Below the pieces are notes generated by a model, which was given only the letters and a program-made list of their open reading frames with translations, searched no databases and was not told the DNA's origin. From the NCBI GenBank assembly GCA_002320815.1, contig DCLA01000036.1, positions 8,323 through 72,322 of the forward strand: DNA of 64,000 nucleotides, in the 5' to 3' direction. The translations under genes were made by a program, and so were the position numbers. Positions within the stretch are counted from its first letter, which is position 1; the number at the start of each line of letters is the position of its first letter. Shown piece by piece: positions 1 through 8,583 of the stretch. Source of the stretch: Myxococcales bacterium UBA1660 (GTDB lineage Bacteria; Myxococcota_A; Polyangia; Polyangiales; Houyiibacteriaceae).

Positions 1-1763
1 GGTTCCGGCTCCGGCTCGGGCTCGACGACCGGGTCGGTGGTGCCGCTCTCGCAGAAGGCCGCGCCGCTGGTCACGGCGCGCGGAGCGACGGTGTCCTCGG
101 CCACGTCGCGCTGGCTGCAGGCCTCGTCCTCGCTCCAGTCCCGCCACTCGCCGGCGAGGCCCAGGGTCGCCGCGTGGTCGGCCCAGCGGGCGTACCCCTC
201 GAGCTCGGCGCGGAAGACGCTGGGCGCGACGCACATCCCGTCGGCCTCGGCGTCCGCCTGCTCCGCCCGGGCGTAGTCCATGACGACCATGTGCATCGTC
301 GCGGTCGAGCGGTTCCAGCAGCAGGTGCGGGAGACCTCGTACTCGAGCTCGGCGAAGACGTGGTCCTCGAGGGTCCGGTGCTCGGCGTCGGTGCGGGAGC
401 GGGTCCAGCCGTAGAGGTCGTGGGTGAGCTCGTAGAGGCGCTCGAAGGCGTCCTCGCGCCGGGTGCGCGCGGCGCAGCTCGCCGGGTAGTCGCGCAAGTG
501 CATGCGGGCGGCGTCGATCTCCACCAGCGCGACCTCGACCTGCTCCTCGGGGGAGACGTCGGCGAGGATCTCGCGGAACTCGTCGGGCCGGGCGGCGATG
601 GCCGCGGTGTCGCCGGGATCGATGTAGTGATCGAGGTCGGCGTCGTTGACCACGTTGCGCCAGCGGCCGCTCACGCGGACCGCGGTGCGCCAACGACGGA
701 TGCCGCCGCCGAGCTCGGCGTAGGGGGTCCCGTCCGAAGCGGTGCCTTCGCCGCCGGTGTTGGAGAGGGTGAACTTGCTGCGGGCCCGGTTGGGCTCCTC
801 CCAGAGGGGCTGCCGGCGGGGCATCGAGCCCGAGGCGAGGGCGACCTGGAGGCGGCCGGGGACGGGCTCGTCCACCTGCATCACCGGGAGCACGTGGCCG
901 ATGCCGCGCTTCTGCCAGCGCTCGATGAGCGAGTCGCCGGGCCGAGTCGCGACGGGCTCGATGTGGAACATGTTGGCTTCGTCGGCGAGGTTCGTGCTGC
1001 CGTAGTAGAGGAGCAGGAGGCGCAGGAAGTAGCCGACCCGCTTGTTCAGCATGATCTCGTCGAAGTACGCGCCGGCGCCGGCGCCCTCCTCGAGGCTGGG
1101 CACGCCGTCGTCGTCACCCAGGCGGTAGCCACGCAGGCGCGAGTCGGAGGGCCAGGCCTGGCCGTCGCGCCACTCGCCGGTGTAGTCGCGGTAGCGAGTG
1201 CGGAAGCTGGGGAAGCGGCCGATGTTCTCGCCGCTGGCGTTGATGAAGCCGAAGTGGCCGGCGTACATCCGCTGGCTGGTGTGCGAGTCCCAGCCTTCGA
1301 TGAAGAAGGGCAGGCCGTACCAGCTCGCGAAGGTGGCGCGGAGGAAGAGGGCGACCTCGGCGCACTCGAGGGTGGGCGACTCGAAGGTGCGGCCATCCCA
1401 GGGGGTGCTCATCCGGAAGGTCTCGCCGTAGCCGGTGGAGCGGGGGATGCGCTCGAAGCTGGCGACCCAGGCGTCGAACTTCTGCTCCCAGGTCAGCCCG
1501 CTGTTCGCCGACCAGGCCATGCCGGCGTCGCCGTCGGTGTCCATCCAGTCGCGGGTGACCGCCCAGACCTCGGTGGCGACCCCATCCGCCACCCGCGGAC
1601 CGGGGTCCCCATCGGCGTCGAACTTGCCGTCGGCCGCGGGGGTCGCCTCGAAGGGCCCCGCGATTCCCGTCTCATCATACGCTTCCTGAGCAGCCTCATC
1701 CGAGGACGACCCCGGCGCGCAGGCGACGGTGAGCAAGGTGGCGACGATGTAGGTCTTGCGCAT
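1..1763 (-). CDS. Putative secreted lipoprotein, 3' end cut by window edge
   Basis: An open frame runs without a stop from an ATG at 1763 to the left edge, giving at least 587 codons. The N-terminus is MRKTYIVATLLTVACA: a short basic start, a hydrophobic stretch and a lipobox (LTVAC), so it is probably lipidated and exported. The mature part is rich in Asp, Glu and Trp. It has a vicinal Cys pair (TCCWN) and further Cys residues late in the visible part, and it ends at the edge in a Pro-Glu run (PVVEPEPEPE), which looks like a linker to a missing C-terminal part. I do not recognise the family. It is transcribed away from the ChaC-like gene region with no obvious operon partner inside the window. 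Confidence is high that it codes and low on role. Confidence 0.75.
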   Translation of the reverse strand, partial: MRKTYIVATLLTVACAPGSSSDEAAQEAYDETGIAGPFEATPAADGKFDADGDPGPRVADGVATEVWAVTRDWMDTDGDAGMAWSANSGLTWEQKFDAWVASFERIPRSTGYGETFRMSTPWDGRTFESPTLECAEVALFLRATFASWYGLPFFIEGWDSHTSQRMYAGHFGFINASGENIGRFPSFRTRYRDYTGEWRDGQAWPSDSRLRGYRLGDDDGVPSLEEGAGAGAYFDEIMLNKRVGYFLRLLLLYYGSTNLADEANMFHIEPVATRPGDSLIERWQKRGIGHVLPVMQVDEPVPGRLQVALASGSMPRRQPLWEEPNRARSKFTLSNTGGEGTASDGTPYAELGGGIRRWRTAVRVSGRWRNVVNDADLDHYIDPGDTAAIAARPDEFREILADVSPEEQVEVALVEIDAARMHLRDYPASCAARTRREDAFERLYELTHDLYGWTRSRTDAEHRTLEDHVFAELEYEVSRTCCWNRSTATMHMVVMDYARAEQADAEADGMCVAPSVFRAELEGYARWADHAATLGLAGEWRDWSEDEACSQRDVAEDTVAPRAVTSGAAFCESGTTDPVVEPEPEPE

Positions 1764-1907
1764 ACCACTGCGTACAGCGAAAAGCATGCCAGGGATTGTC
1801 GCAAGAAATCATTGAGCTTTACCAGCCCAGGTGGCGACCCGACCCGCCGATCCCCGGAGTCCGGGGTCGCCAGTTCCCATGGCTCGCCGAAAGACCGAAC
1901 GTTTCGG

Positions 1908-2432
1908 TCATCCCCGGTCGGTCAATAGGGCGGCGAGGGCGGCGACGTGGGGGTCGTCGACGCCCAGGTCGCGCAGGGCGCGGTCGAGCTCCAACACGTA
2001 CTCGACGTTCGCGCCGCTGGGGCCGACCGAGCTAGCGATCTGCCGGGCAATGGCCTCGAGCGGCGCGTCGCCCAGGAACTCGTCGTTGTCCGGGGTCGCC
2101 ACGTAGACCAGCGCCTCCACGGTCTCCCCCGAGCGGAGCTCGGTGGGCACCTGGTGGCGCGCGTACCCGCCCTTCTCCCGATGGTCGAGGTTGGCCAGGA
2201 CCCGCTCGCGCTCGGCGGGTGCGACCTCGTAGGCCATGCCCCAGGTCTCGGCGTCCGCCTCCGGCAGCAGGGTCACCACTCGCCCGGGCGCGCCGGGGAC
2301 GCCGCGATGGTCGGTGCTCCCCTGCCAGAACCTACGAGTCCAGTGCCGAATCCGCGCCGGCTCCCGGCGCCGGTGCGCGAAGGCCGGTCGCCAGACCAGC
2401 GAGCCATAGCCGAAGACCCAGAGCGCGCTCAT
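1908..2432 (-). CDS. ChaC-like gamma-glutamylcyclotransferase
   Basis: The 174-residue protein opens with WVFGYGSLVWRP, the substrate-loop signature of gamma-glutamylcyclotransferases, and has DHREKGGY near residue 100, where ChaC enzymes carry the catalytic Glu. The length is close to that of ChaC-type enzymes, which split glutathione or other gamma-glutamyl compounds into 5-oxoproline and the remaining amine or dipeptide in the cytoplasm. No signal peptide is present. It stands alone and has no obvious operon partner. Family assignment is firm; whether glutathione itself is the substrate is inferred from the ChaC resemblance. Confidence 0.88.
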   Translation of the reverse strand: MSALWVFGYGSLVWRPAFAHRRREPARIRHWTRRFWQGSTDHRGVPGAPGRVVTLLPEADAETWGMAYEVAPAERERVLANLDHREKGGYARHQVPTELRSGETVEALVYVATPDNDEFLGDAPLEAIARQIASSVGPSGANVEYVLELDRALRDLGVDDPHVAALAALLTDRG

Positions 2433-2678
2433 GGGTTCCCACTATTCGCGGCCCAGTGAGCCTCTTCAAGCGCTCGCCCACGGCGGCGAAGGACCCCGAT
2501 GAGGGGATGGCCGACGACCCGACCGTCCCGAAATGGGTCGCGCGGTTCCATGAGCACCGAAAGGATCCGATGAGGGTGCGCTTAAATCCGTTTCGCCCAT
2601 CTGGCACTCGGTGGCGCTCCCCCGTACCGTCGATCCGGGTTTCGATGCGGGCGAGGCATCGTCACCGGGGAGCGAGCG

Positions 2679-3071
2679 ATGGGCGACGACGATTTCAAGG
2701 CGCGACTGCGACGACGTCAGCGGAAAGCCACCGTGCGCGCCGCGATCGAGCTCCCGCCCGAAGCGCTGCGAGGACCCGAGCCGGATCCGGAGCCCACCCG
2801 CTCCACCCAGAAGATGCGCTCCTTCCGAGCGCGGGCGGAGTCGGAGTTCGCCAAGGAGCGCGAGCTACCGCCCGACCTGCAGTCGCTCCTGCGCGCGGTC
2901 CTCGGTGGCCGCCGGGACCAGGCGCTGGCCGACGAGCTGGGCACCGACACCCTGGGCCTCCGCGCCCTGGAGCACCGCTTCCAGCTCCTCAGCGGCAAGA
3001 GCGTCTACGTGGCCGCCGTCGAGGTGGTCAATCGTGCCAACCGCATGCGGCGCGACACGATCCCCGAGTGA
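2679..3071 (+). CDS. Small conserved-looking hypothetical protein
   Basis: A 130-residue soluble protein. The ATG at 2679 follows a purine-rich GGGGAGCGAGC, a plausible ribosome-binding site. Residues 1-50 are highly charged (RLRRRQRK, then Pro/Glu-rich) and look disordered. Residues 60-125 look helical (PPDLQSLLRAVLGG, ALADELGTDTLGLRALEHRFQLL). No signal peptide, membrane segment, Cys motif or recognised family was seen. It converges on the DUF2288 gene 24 bp downstream. Strong third-position GC supports coding. Function unknown. Confidence 0.6.
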   Translation: MGDDDFKARLRRRQRKATVRAAIELPPEALRGPEPDPEPTRSTQKMRSFRARAESEFAKERELPPDLQSLLRAVLGGRRDQALADELGTDTLGLRALEHRFQLLSGKSVYVAAVEVVNRANRMRRDTIPE

Positions 3072-3095
3072 CCCCGCGGACCTGACCCGCCGGCG

Positions 3096-3380
3096 TCAGC
3101 CGATGGGCCGGCAGAGCACGAAGGGCTGCACGATGATCGCGTAGAAGGCGACCGGCGCCTCGTCCCAGGCGGTCACCTCGTCCAGCGTGGGCCGGCGGAT
3201 CGTCGTGTCCTGGATCCAGCGACCCACGGTCTCCTGGTCGTCGCTCGCCACCGCCACCGCGGCGTCGACCAGCTCGGTTCCCTCGGCGACGACGAAGAGC
3301 GCGTTGCGCCGGGCGTGGGGTTCGAGGGCCGCCCAGGTCGCGGGGAGCACCTCGGCTTCGAGCTTCTCTCGGAGGGACAT
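3096..3380 (-). CDS. DUF2288-family protein
   Basis: A 94-residue protein starting MSLREKLEAEVLPATW at the ATG at 3380. A longer open frame extends upstream but overlaps the deacetylase gene, so this start is preferred. The pattern LREKL..E..P..W..L, ..LFVVAEGTELVDAAVAVASDD..TV..WI, followed by a C-terminal FYAIIVQPFVLCRP, matches the small DUF2288 family as I remember it. The family's role is unknown. It lies 23 bp downstream of the deacetylase gene on the same strand and may be co-transcribed with it. Confidence 0.72.
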   Translation of the reverse strand: MSLREKLEAEVLPATWAALEPHARRNALFVVAEGTELVDAAVAVASDDQETVGRWIQDTTIRRPTLDEVTAWDEAPVAFYAIIVQPFVLCRPIG

Positions 3381-3403
3381 CGCTCCTCGATAGCGCGCTC
3401 GGC

Positions 3404-4426
3404 TCAGCGGCGCAGCCCGGTGAGCAGCGCGGCGGCGTTCGTCCCGAGGTCCGGCGTGTAGTAGCCGCCCTCCTGCACCACCACGACGGGCAGGCCCATC
3501 CCGGCCAGGATCCCGCCCAGGGTCTCGAAGTCGTCGGTGGTGAGCTCCCACCCGCCCACGGGATCCTTCTCGTAGCCGTCGAAGCCGGCGGAGAGCACCA
3601 GGAAGTCGGGTCCGAAGGACCGGATGGCTTCGAGCGCGACCTTGGTGAGCAGGTGCCCATAGGCCTCGCCGCGGGTCCCCGCGGGCAAGCAGAGGTTCAG
3701 GTTGTAGCCCTCGCCGGCGCCCTCGCCGCGCTCGTCGGCGTACCCGCAGTGGAAGGGGAAGAACTCGGTGGGGTCGCCGTGGATGCTGCACACGAAGACC
3801 TCGTCGCTCCCGTAGTAGAGCGACTGGGTCCCGTTCCCGTGGTGGAAGTCGATGTCCAGGATCGCGACCTTCCCGTGGGGCCGGAGGGTCTCCGTGGCGA
3901 TGGCCGCGTTGTTGAAGTAGCAGTAGCCCCCGAAGAGGTCGGCCTGGGCGTGGTGCCCGGGCGGCCGCGAGAGCGCGTAGGCCATCGGGACCTTCTCCTC
4001 GAGGACCGCCTTGGCCGCCTCCTGCGCGCAGGCGGCGCTCCAGGCCGCCGCCGTCCAGGTGTTGCGCGTCAGGGGGGTCCCGGCGTCGAAGCACCAGGCG
4101 CCCGCCATGTGCAGGTTGCTGGGGTCGCCCTTACCGCGCTGGAGCTTGGGGAAGACGTGCGGGTACAGGGTCTCGCCGGCTTCGAGGGCGGCGGCCCGGC
4201 GGTACACCATGAGCAGCTCTTCGTCGTGGAGCGCCTCGATGGCCTCGATGGGCATCCGGTTCGGCGGCCGCAGATCGATGCCCGGCAGATCGATCAGCGA
4301 AGCGCGAATGGCCTCGGCCCGCGCGGTCGTCTCGGGGTGGTCGATGCGCTCGCCGAAGGCCCACTCGTAGGCGGGCTTGAAGGCGAGCTGGTCGGGGTGG
4401 AAGAAGGCCGGCGTCGTCGAGCTCAT
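3404..4426 (-). CDS. Histone-deacetylase-like / acetylpolyamine amidohydrolase
   Basis: The 340-residue protein starts MSSTTPAFFHPDQLAF (ATG at 4426). It has the arginase/deacetylase-fold zinc hydrolase motifs in order: RPPGHHA (tandem catalytic His), LDIDFHHGNGT (zinc Asp and His), SAGFDGYEKDP (second zinc Asp) and EGGYY. All metal and catalytic positions appear intact. Bacterial members remove acetyl groups from acetylated polyamines, lysine-like side chains or small amides. The gene is divergent from ablB across 133 bp, which makes an acetylated diamine such as N-acetyl-beta-lysine a tempting but unproven substrate. DUF2288 follows on the same strand. Family certain, substrate unknown. Confidence 0.9.
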   Translation of the reverse strand: MSSTTPAFFHPDQLAFKPAYEWAFGERIDHPETTARAEAIRASLIDLPGIDLRPPNRMPIEAIEALHDEELLMVYRRAAALEAGETLYPHVFPKLQRGKGDPSNLHMAGAWCFDAGTPLTRNTWTAAAWSAACAQEAAKAVLEEKVPMAYALSRPPGHHAQADLFGGYCYFNNAAIATETLRPHGKVAILDIDFHHGNGTQSLYYGSDEVFVCSIHGDPTEFFPFHCGYADERGEGAGEGYNLNLCLPAGTRGEAYGHLLTKVALEAIRSFGPDFLVLSAGFDGYEKDPVGGWELTTDDFETLGGILAGMGLPVVVVQEGGYYTPDLGTNAAALLTGLRR

Positions 4427-4559
4427 GGGGGGACCGAACCATTCGTAAACGGCGGGCGATGCGCAAGAAGGAACCCGTTCGTCACCCGGGATTCCCTTGC
4501 GAAATCGGCTCGAGCCCTTATATGAGCGGGTCTTCTCCTTGTTTTTACGGTCCAAACGC

Positions 4560-5498
4560 ATGTCCGCACCCGACTCCTCCGCCGCTCCCATCGCCACCGA
4601 CGACGCCTCGCCGCGCAAGGTGCTCTGCGATCTGACGCTGCCCACGGGGGACGAGGTGACCATCCAGGACGACCACTTCTCCGACCGCCTCCGCTGCGAC
4701 CACCCGCTGGACCTCGGGTCCGCGGCCGAAGCCGAGGCCCTCGGACGCCAGCTGGTGCGCGAGGCCCAGGCCCGCGACCGCGGCCGCATCGTGACCTTCG
4801 TCCCGGAGCGCCTCGCGTCCGGTCTGGCGGCCACCGGCTTCGAGGCCGAGGGCGTGATGCCCGGCTTCTATGGCGGGGAAGAAGACTGCGTCGCCATGGG
4901 CTTCTACGTGAACGGCGAGCGCGGCGCCCTCGCCGACGAGGCCGCCGTCGCCCAGGTGAAGGCGATCCTCGAGGCCAAGCGCGAAGCCGAGCCCCGCCCG
5001 CGACCGCCGGTGGAGACCTGCCTGGCGGACCCCAGCGACGCGCCGGCCGTGGCCGAGCTCCTCGCCGACACCTTCGCCCAGTACCCCACCCCCAGCGGCG
5101 ACCCGGCCTACGTGGCCGAGGCCATCGCCGAAGGGATCCCCTTCCGCTACGTCGCCGTCGAGGGCGAGGTGGTGGCCTGCGCCAGCGCGGACCTGATCCC
5201 CGAGGCGGCCACCGCCGAGCTCACCGATTGCGCGACCCGCCCGGATCATCGGGGTCAGGGCTACATGCAGGCCATCCTCCTGGACCTCATGGACGACCTC
5301 GCCGAGCGCGACTACCCCACGGCGTTCACCCTGGCTCGCGCGCGGATCCCCGGCGTGAACCTGGCGTTCCAGCGGCTCGGCTTCGAGCTCCGGGGGACCA
5401 TGCCCCAGAGCTGCCGCATCGGCGGCGGCATCGAAGACATGAACATCTGGAGCCGCCCGCTGGTGCCCGCGATCCAGAGCGCCCAGACCGCCGCCTGA
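4560..5498 (+). CDS. ablB: Beta-lysine N-acetyltransferase (AblB-like)
   Basis: A 312-residue GNAT enzyme. The first part carries the AblB-type segment ending in GVMPGFYGGEEDCVAMGFY. The C-terminal acetyltransferase part has the acetyl-CoA loop DHRGQGYMQ, then LARARIPGVNLAFQRLGF and GIEDMNIW, all characteristic of putative beta-lysine acetyltransferases. AblB acetylates beta-lysine to N-epsilon-acetyl-beta-lysine, a compatible solute. The usual partner AblA (lysine 2,3-aminomutase) is not in the window. The ATG at 4560 is preferred over a TTG at 4497. An MscS channel follows 97 bp downstream, in keeping with an osmotic role. The promoter region is shared with the divergent deacetylase. Confidence 0.85.
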   Translation: MSAPDSSAAPIATDDASPRKVLCDLTLPTGDEVTIQDDHFSDRLRCDHPLDLGSAAEAEALGRQLVREAQARDRGRIVTFVPERLASGLAATGFEAEGVMPGFYGGEEDCVAMGFYVNGERGALADEAAVAQVKAILEAKREAEPRPRPPVETCLADPSDAPAVAELLADTFAQYPTPSGDPAYVAEAIAEGIPFRYVAVEGEVVACASADLIPEAATAELTDCATRPDHRGQGYMQAILLDLMDDLAERDYPTAFTLARARIPGVNLAFQRLGFELRGTMPQSCRIGGGIEDMNIWSRPLVPAIQSAQTAA

Positions 5499-5595
5499 GC
5501 GTCCCCGTCGGGGCCGATCCGAGGGCGGACGAAAGACCGCCCGACCCCCACCGGTCCCCCTCGACGCCTCCGGCCATGGCCCTACGTCGGCTCGC

Positions 5596-6489
5596 ATGAA
5601 CGAGCCCTGGAAGAACGTCATGGACAAACTGCGCGGTTGGGGGACCGCGTTCATCGAGATGCTGCCCAACCTGGCGGTGGCGATCCTCATCGTGATCGCC
5701 TTCGTCATCCTGGCGCGGATCGCGGTGCGCATCACCCGACCCGCCCTGGGCCGCATCTCCAGCCACAAGCAGCTCCGGGGCCTGGCCCTCTCGGTGCTCA
5801 AGACCGGCATCCTGCTCCTGGGCGTCTTCATCGCCCTCGGGGTCCTCAACCTCGACGGCACGGTGGCCTCGCTCCTGGCTGGTGTCGGTGTGATCGGCTT
5901 GGCCCTCGGCTTCGCCTTCCAGGACATCGCCGCCAACTTCATGAGCGGGATCATCCTCGCCGTCCGCGAGCCCTTCCACGAGGGCGACATGGTCACCATC
6001 GGCAGCTTCGAGGGGAGCATCGAGCGCCTGGACCTGCGGGCCACCGTGGGCCGCACCTTCCAGGGTCAGATCGTCACCATCCCCAACAAGGACGTCCTGG
6101 GCAGTCACATCATCAACTTCACCACCAGCCGCGAGTGGCGGGTCCACGTGGACATCGGCGTCTCCTACGGCGACGACCTGGACGCCGCCGAGGCGGCGGT
6201 GAAGGACGCCCTGGAGTCGGTCTCCGAGCGCGACGAGAGCAAGCCCGTCGACGTCTGGTACACCGGCTTCGGCGACAGCTCGATCAACATCTCGGCGCGG
6301 ATGTGGATCCGCAACGACACCCAGAGCTTCCTCCTGGCCCGCTCCCAGATGGTCAAAGCGCTGAAGAAGACCTTCGACGAGCGCGACCTGACCATCCCCT
6401 TCCCGATCCGCACCCTCGACTTCGGGATCGTCGGCGGCAAGGAGCTCTCGGAGGCGCTGCCCCAGGTCCCCGAGCGCGACGCCGCCTGA
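5596..6489 (+). CDS. MscS-type small-conductance mechanosensitive channel
   Basis: The 297-residue protein has about three N-terminal membrane helices (residues 22-45, 67-85 and the pore helix 90-110). The pore helix is the glycine/alanine-rich VASLLAGVGVIGLALGFAFQDIAANFMSGI, typical of MscS TM3. A beta domain (EGDMVTIGSFEGSIERLDLRAT) and the alpha-beta cytoplasmic domain follow, ending in IPFPIRTL. The length matches E. coli MscS. The channel opens under hypo-osmotic shock to release solutes. Its position behind ablB, with both genes on the + strand, suggests one osmoadaptation unit, though a 97-bp gap leaves room for a separate promoter. Confidence 0.93.
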   Translation: MNEPWKNVMDKLRGWGTAFIEMLPNLAVAILIVIAFVILARIAVRITRPALGRISSHKQLRGLALSVLKTGILLLGVFIALGVLNLDGTVASLLAGVGVIGLALGFAFQDIAANFMSGIILAVREPFHEGDMVTIGSFEGSIERLDLRATVGRTFQGQIVTIPNKDVLGSHIINFTTSREWRVHVDIGVSYGDDLDAAEAAVKDALESVSERDESKPVDVWYTGFGDSSINISARMWIRNDTQSFLLARSQMVKALKKTFDERDLTIPFPIRTLDFGIVGGKELSEALPQVPERDAA

Positions 6490-6551
6490 CACTGCGCGAG
6501 AAAATTCCCGTGCGGTCGTGCTCCGCATTCGTCAGACTGCGAGGCACGTTC

Positions 6552-8381
6552 ATGCGTCACTTCATCCGTGTTCTCCCCTGCATCCTGGCCCTCACCCTGA
6601 TCGCTTGCGGAGACGACGGCGGCGGCGACCCGGACGGGGGCGGCGGCGAGACCGACGCCACCCCGGGTGACGACGGCGGCGGCCGCGACGGATCCACGCC
6701 GGGCCGAGACTTCGGTCCCGGCCCGGAGTGCGGCGACGGCGTCCGGGAGACCGGCGAGGACTGCGACGACGGCGACCTCGACGACGGCGACGGCTGCTCG
6801 GCCACGTGCACCGTCGAAGACGGTTTCGTCTGCCCGGCGGCGGGCGGCGAGTGCCAGCCGGAGACCGTCTGCGGCAACGGCGTCCTCGACGCCGGCGAGG
6901 ACTGCGACGACAACAACACCGCGGCCGGCGACGGCTGCTCGGCCACCTGCGCGGTCGAAGCCGGCTGGATGTGCCCCGTGGTCGGCGTCGCCTGCTCCGC
7001 CGCCGAGTGCGGCGACGGCATCGTGGCCGGCGCCGAGGACTGCGAGGACGACGACGACGTGCCCACCAGCGGCGACGGCTGCTCGGACACCTGCGTCCTC
7101 GAGGACGGCTTCGTCTGCGAGACCCCCGGCGGCGCCTGCCGCGAGACCACATGCGGTGACGGCGTGGTCGAGGGCACCGAGCAGTGCGACGACATGAACA
7201 ACGACACCGGCGACGGCTGCAACCCCTTCTGCGAGCGCGAGCCGATGTGCACCGACGGCGTGTGCACCAGCGCCTGCGGCGACGGCATCGTCCTCCCGGG
7301 CGAGCCCTGTGACGACGGCAACACCCGCGACGGCGACGGCTGTTCGTCCACCTGCACCATCGAGGAGGGCTTCATGTGCGAGCTCGAGGTCCTCGACGAC
7401 CCGCCCTCGCTCCTGCTCCCGGTGGTCTACCGCGACTTCCGGGGCAACGATCTGCCGGGCGGGCACATCGACTTCGAGAACGCCAACGGCGCCGAGCTGG
7501 GCATCGTGGAGACCATGCTCGGCAGCGACGGGCTCCCGGTCTACGCCCACGGAGCCAGCGGCGCGACCTCGGCGTCGACCCACGGTCAGGCCGCCTTCGA
7601 CCAGTGGTACCGCGACTCGGCCATGAGCGTGACCGTGGTGGAGCGCATCGAGCTCGGCCGCACCGGCGCCGGGACCTACGTCTTCGACGACTCGACCTTC
7701 TTCCCCATGGACGACCGCGGCTGGGTCGGGCTGGGCATGGAGCCCGAGCGGAACGGCGACCACAACTTCAGCTTCACCTCCGCGGTCCGCTACTGGTTCG
7801 AGTACGAGGGCGACGAGCAGCTCAGCTTCCGCGGCGACGACGACGTCTGGGTCTTCATCAACGGCCACCTGGCCATCGACCTCGGCGGTGTCCACGGCGC
7901 CCAGAGCGGCTCGATCACCCTGAACGCCGCCTCCGCGTCGACCCTGGGCCTGACCCTCGGCGGCATCTACGAGGTCCTCGTGCTCCAGGCGGAGCGCCAC
8001 ACCACGGCGTCGAGCTACCGGCTCACCCTCTCCAACTTCACCAGCTCCCTCACCCAGTGCGAGCCCATCTGCGGCGACGGCATCGTGACCCGCTTCGAGG
8101 CCTGCGACGACGGCGTCAACGACGGCAGCTACGGCGGCTGCATGCCCGGGTGCCGCGAGCGCGCGCCCCGCTGCGGCGACGGCACGGTCCAGGAGGACGA
8201 GGGCGAGACCTGCGACATGCCGCCCAACGTGGGCGCCTACGGCGGGTGCACCCCCGACTGCCAGCTCGGTCCGCGCTGCGGCGACGGAGTCCGGCAGCCC
8301 GCCGAGGGCGAGCAGTGCGACGACGGCAACACCGACGACGACGACGGCTGCGCCAACGACTGCACCCCGAACCTCGGCTGA
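6552..8381 (+). CDS. Lipoprotein with Cys-rich (DUF4215-like) repeats and a fibro-slime domain
   Basis: The 609-residue protein starts at the ATG at 6552 (MRHFIRVLPCILALTLIACG), giving a signal peptide with lipobox LIAC. Residues 60-275 hold repeated units of the form CGDGxxxxGEDCDDxNxxxGDGCSxTC, the myxobacterial cysteine-rich repeat. Residues 285-500 form a fibro-slime/PA14-like domain: VVYRDFRG, FDQWYRD, FRGDDDVWVFINGHLAIDLGG, SSYRLTLSNF. Three further Cys-rich units close the protein. Such proteins are surface or extracellular; Cys pairs and the many Asp residues suggest disulfides and metal binding. Role unknown; adhesion or matrix function is a guess. Confidence 0.88.
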   Translation: MRHFIRVLPCILALTLIACGDDGGGDPDGGGGETDATPGDDGGGRDGSTPGRDFGPGPECGDGVRETGEDCDDGDLDDGDGCSATCTVEDGFVCPAAGGECQPETVCGNGVLDAGEDCDDNNTAAGDGCSATCAVEAGWMCPVVGVACSAAECGDGIVAGAEDCEDDDDVPTSGDGCSDTCVLEDGFVCETPGGACRETTCGDGVVEGTEQCDDMNNDTGDGCNPFCEREPMCTDGVCTSACGDGIVLPGEPCDDGNTRDGDGCSSTCTIEEGFMCELEVLDDPPSLLLPVVYRDFRGNDLPGGHIDFENANGAELGIVETMLGSDGLPVYAHGASGATSASTHGQAAFDQWYRDSAMSVTVVERIELGRTGAGTYVFDDSTFFPMDDRGWVGLGMEPERNGDHNFSFTSAVRYWFEYEGDEQLSFRGDDDVWVFINGHLAIDLGGVHGAQSGSITLNAASASTLGLTLGGIYEVLVLQAERHTTASSYRLTLSNFTSSLTQCEPICGDGIVTRFEACDDGVNDGSYGGCMPGCRERAPRCGDGTVQEDEGETCDMPPNVGAYGGCTPDCQLGPRCGDGVRQPAEGEQCDDGNTDDDDGCANDCTPNLG

Positions 8382-8418
8382 GCCCATCGCGCGAGCGCCG
8401 CGAGACGAAACCGTCACC

Positions 8419-8439
8419 TGGGACCCCTTGTGGGTCCCA
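8419..8439. terminator. Intergenic hairpin between two surface-protein genes
   Basis: TGGGACCC (8419-8426) and GGGTCCCA (8432-8439) form a perfect 8-bp stem with a 5-base loop, 38 bp after the stop of the cysteine-rich lipoprotein gene. No T-tract follows, so termination is plausible but not proved. Confidence 0.4.
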
Positions 8440-8583
8440 CAGTGTGGTGCTAGGTGGGACATCGCGTGACGGTCCGGGGGGCGCCACACCCGCCCCCTCG
8501 GGAGCTCAAGCTCTCAGATCCGGAGAAGACCCGGCTCCCGTAGGAGCCCGCGAGCCCGTCGCCGCTCCTCCGGAGGTGTGTCC

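Noticed and set aside
174..1928. Long + strand open frame opposite the left-edge lipoprotein gene
   Set aside because: Antisense shadow typical of high-GC DNA; its protein is low-complexity Val/Gly/Ala/Glu-rich and has no start context, whereas the minus frame has a lipobox and normal composition.
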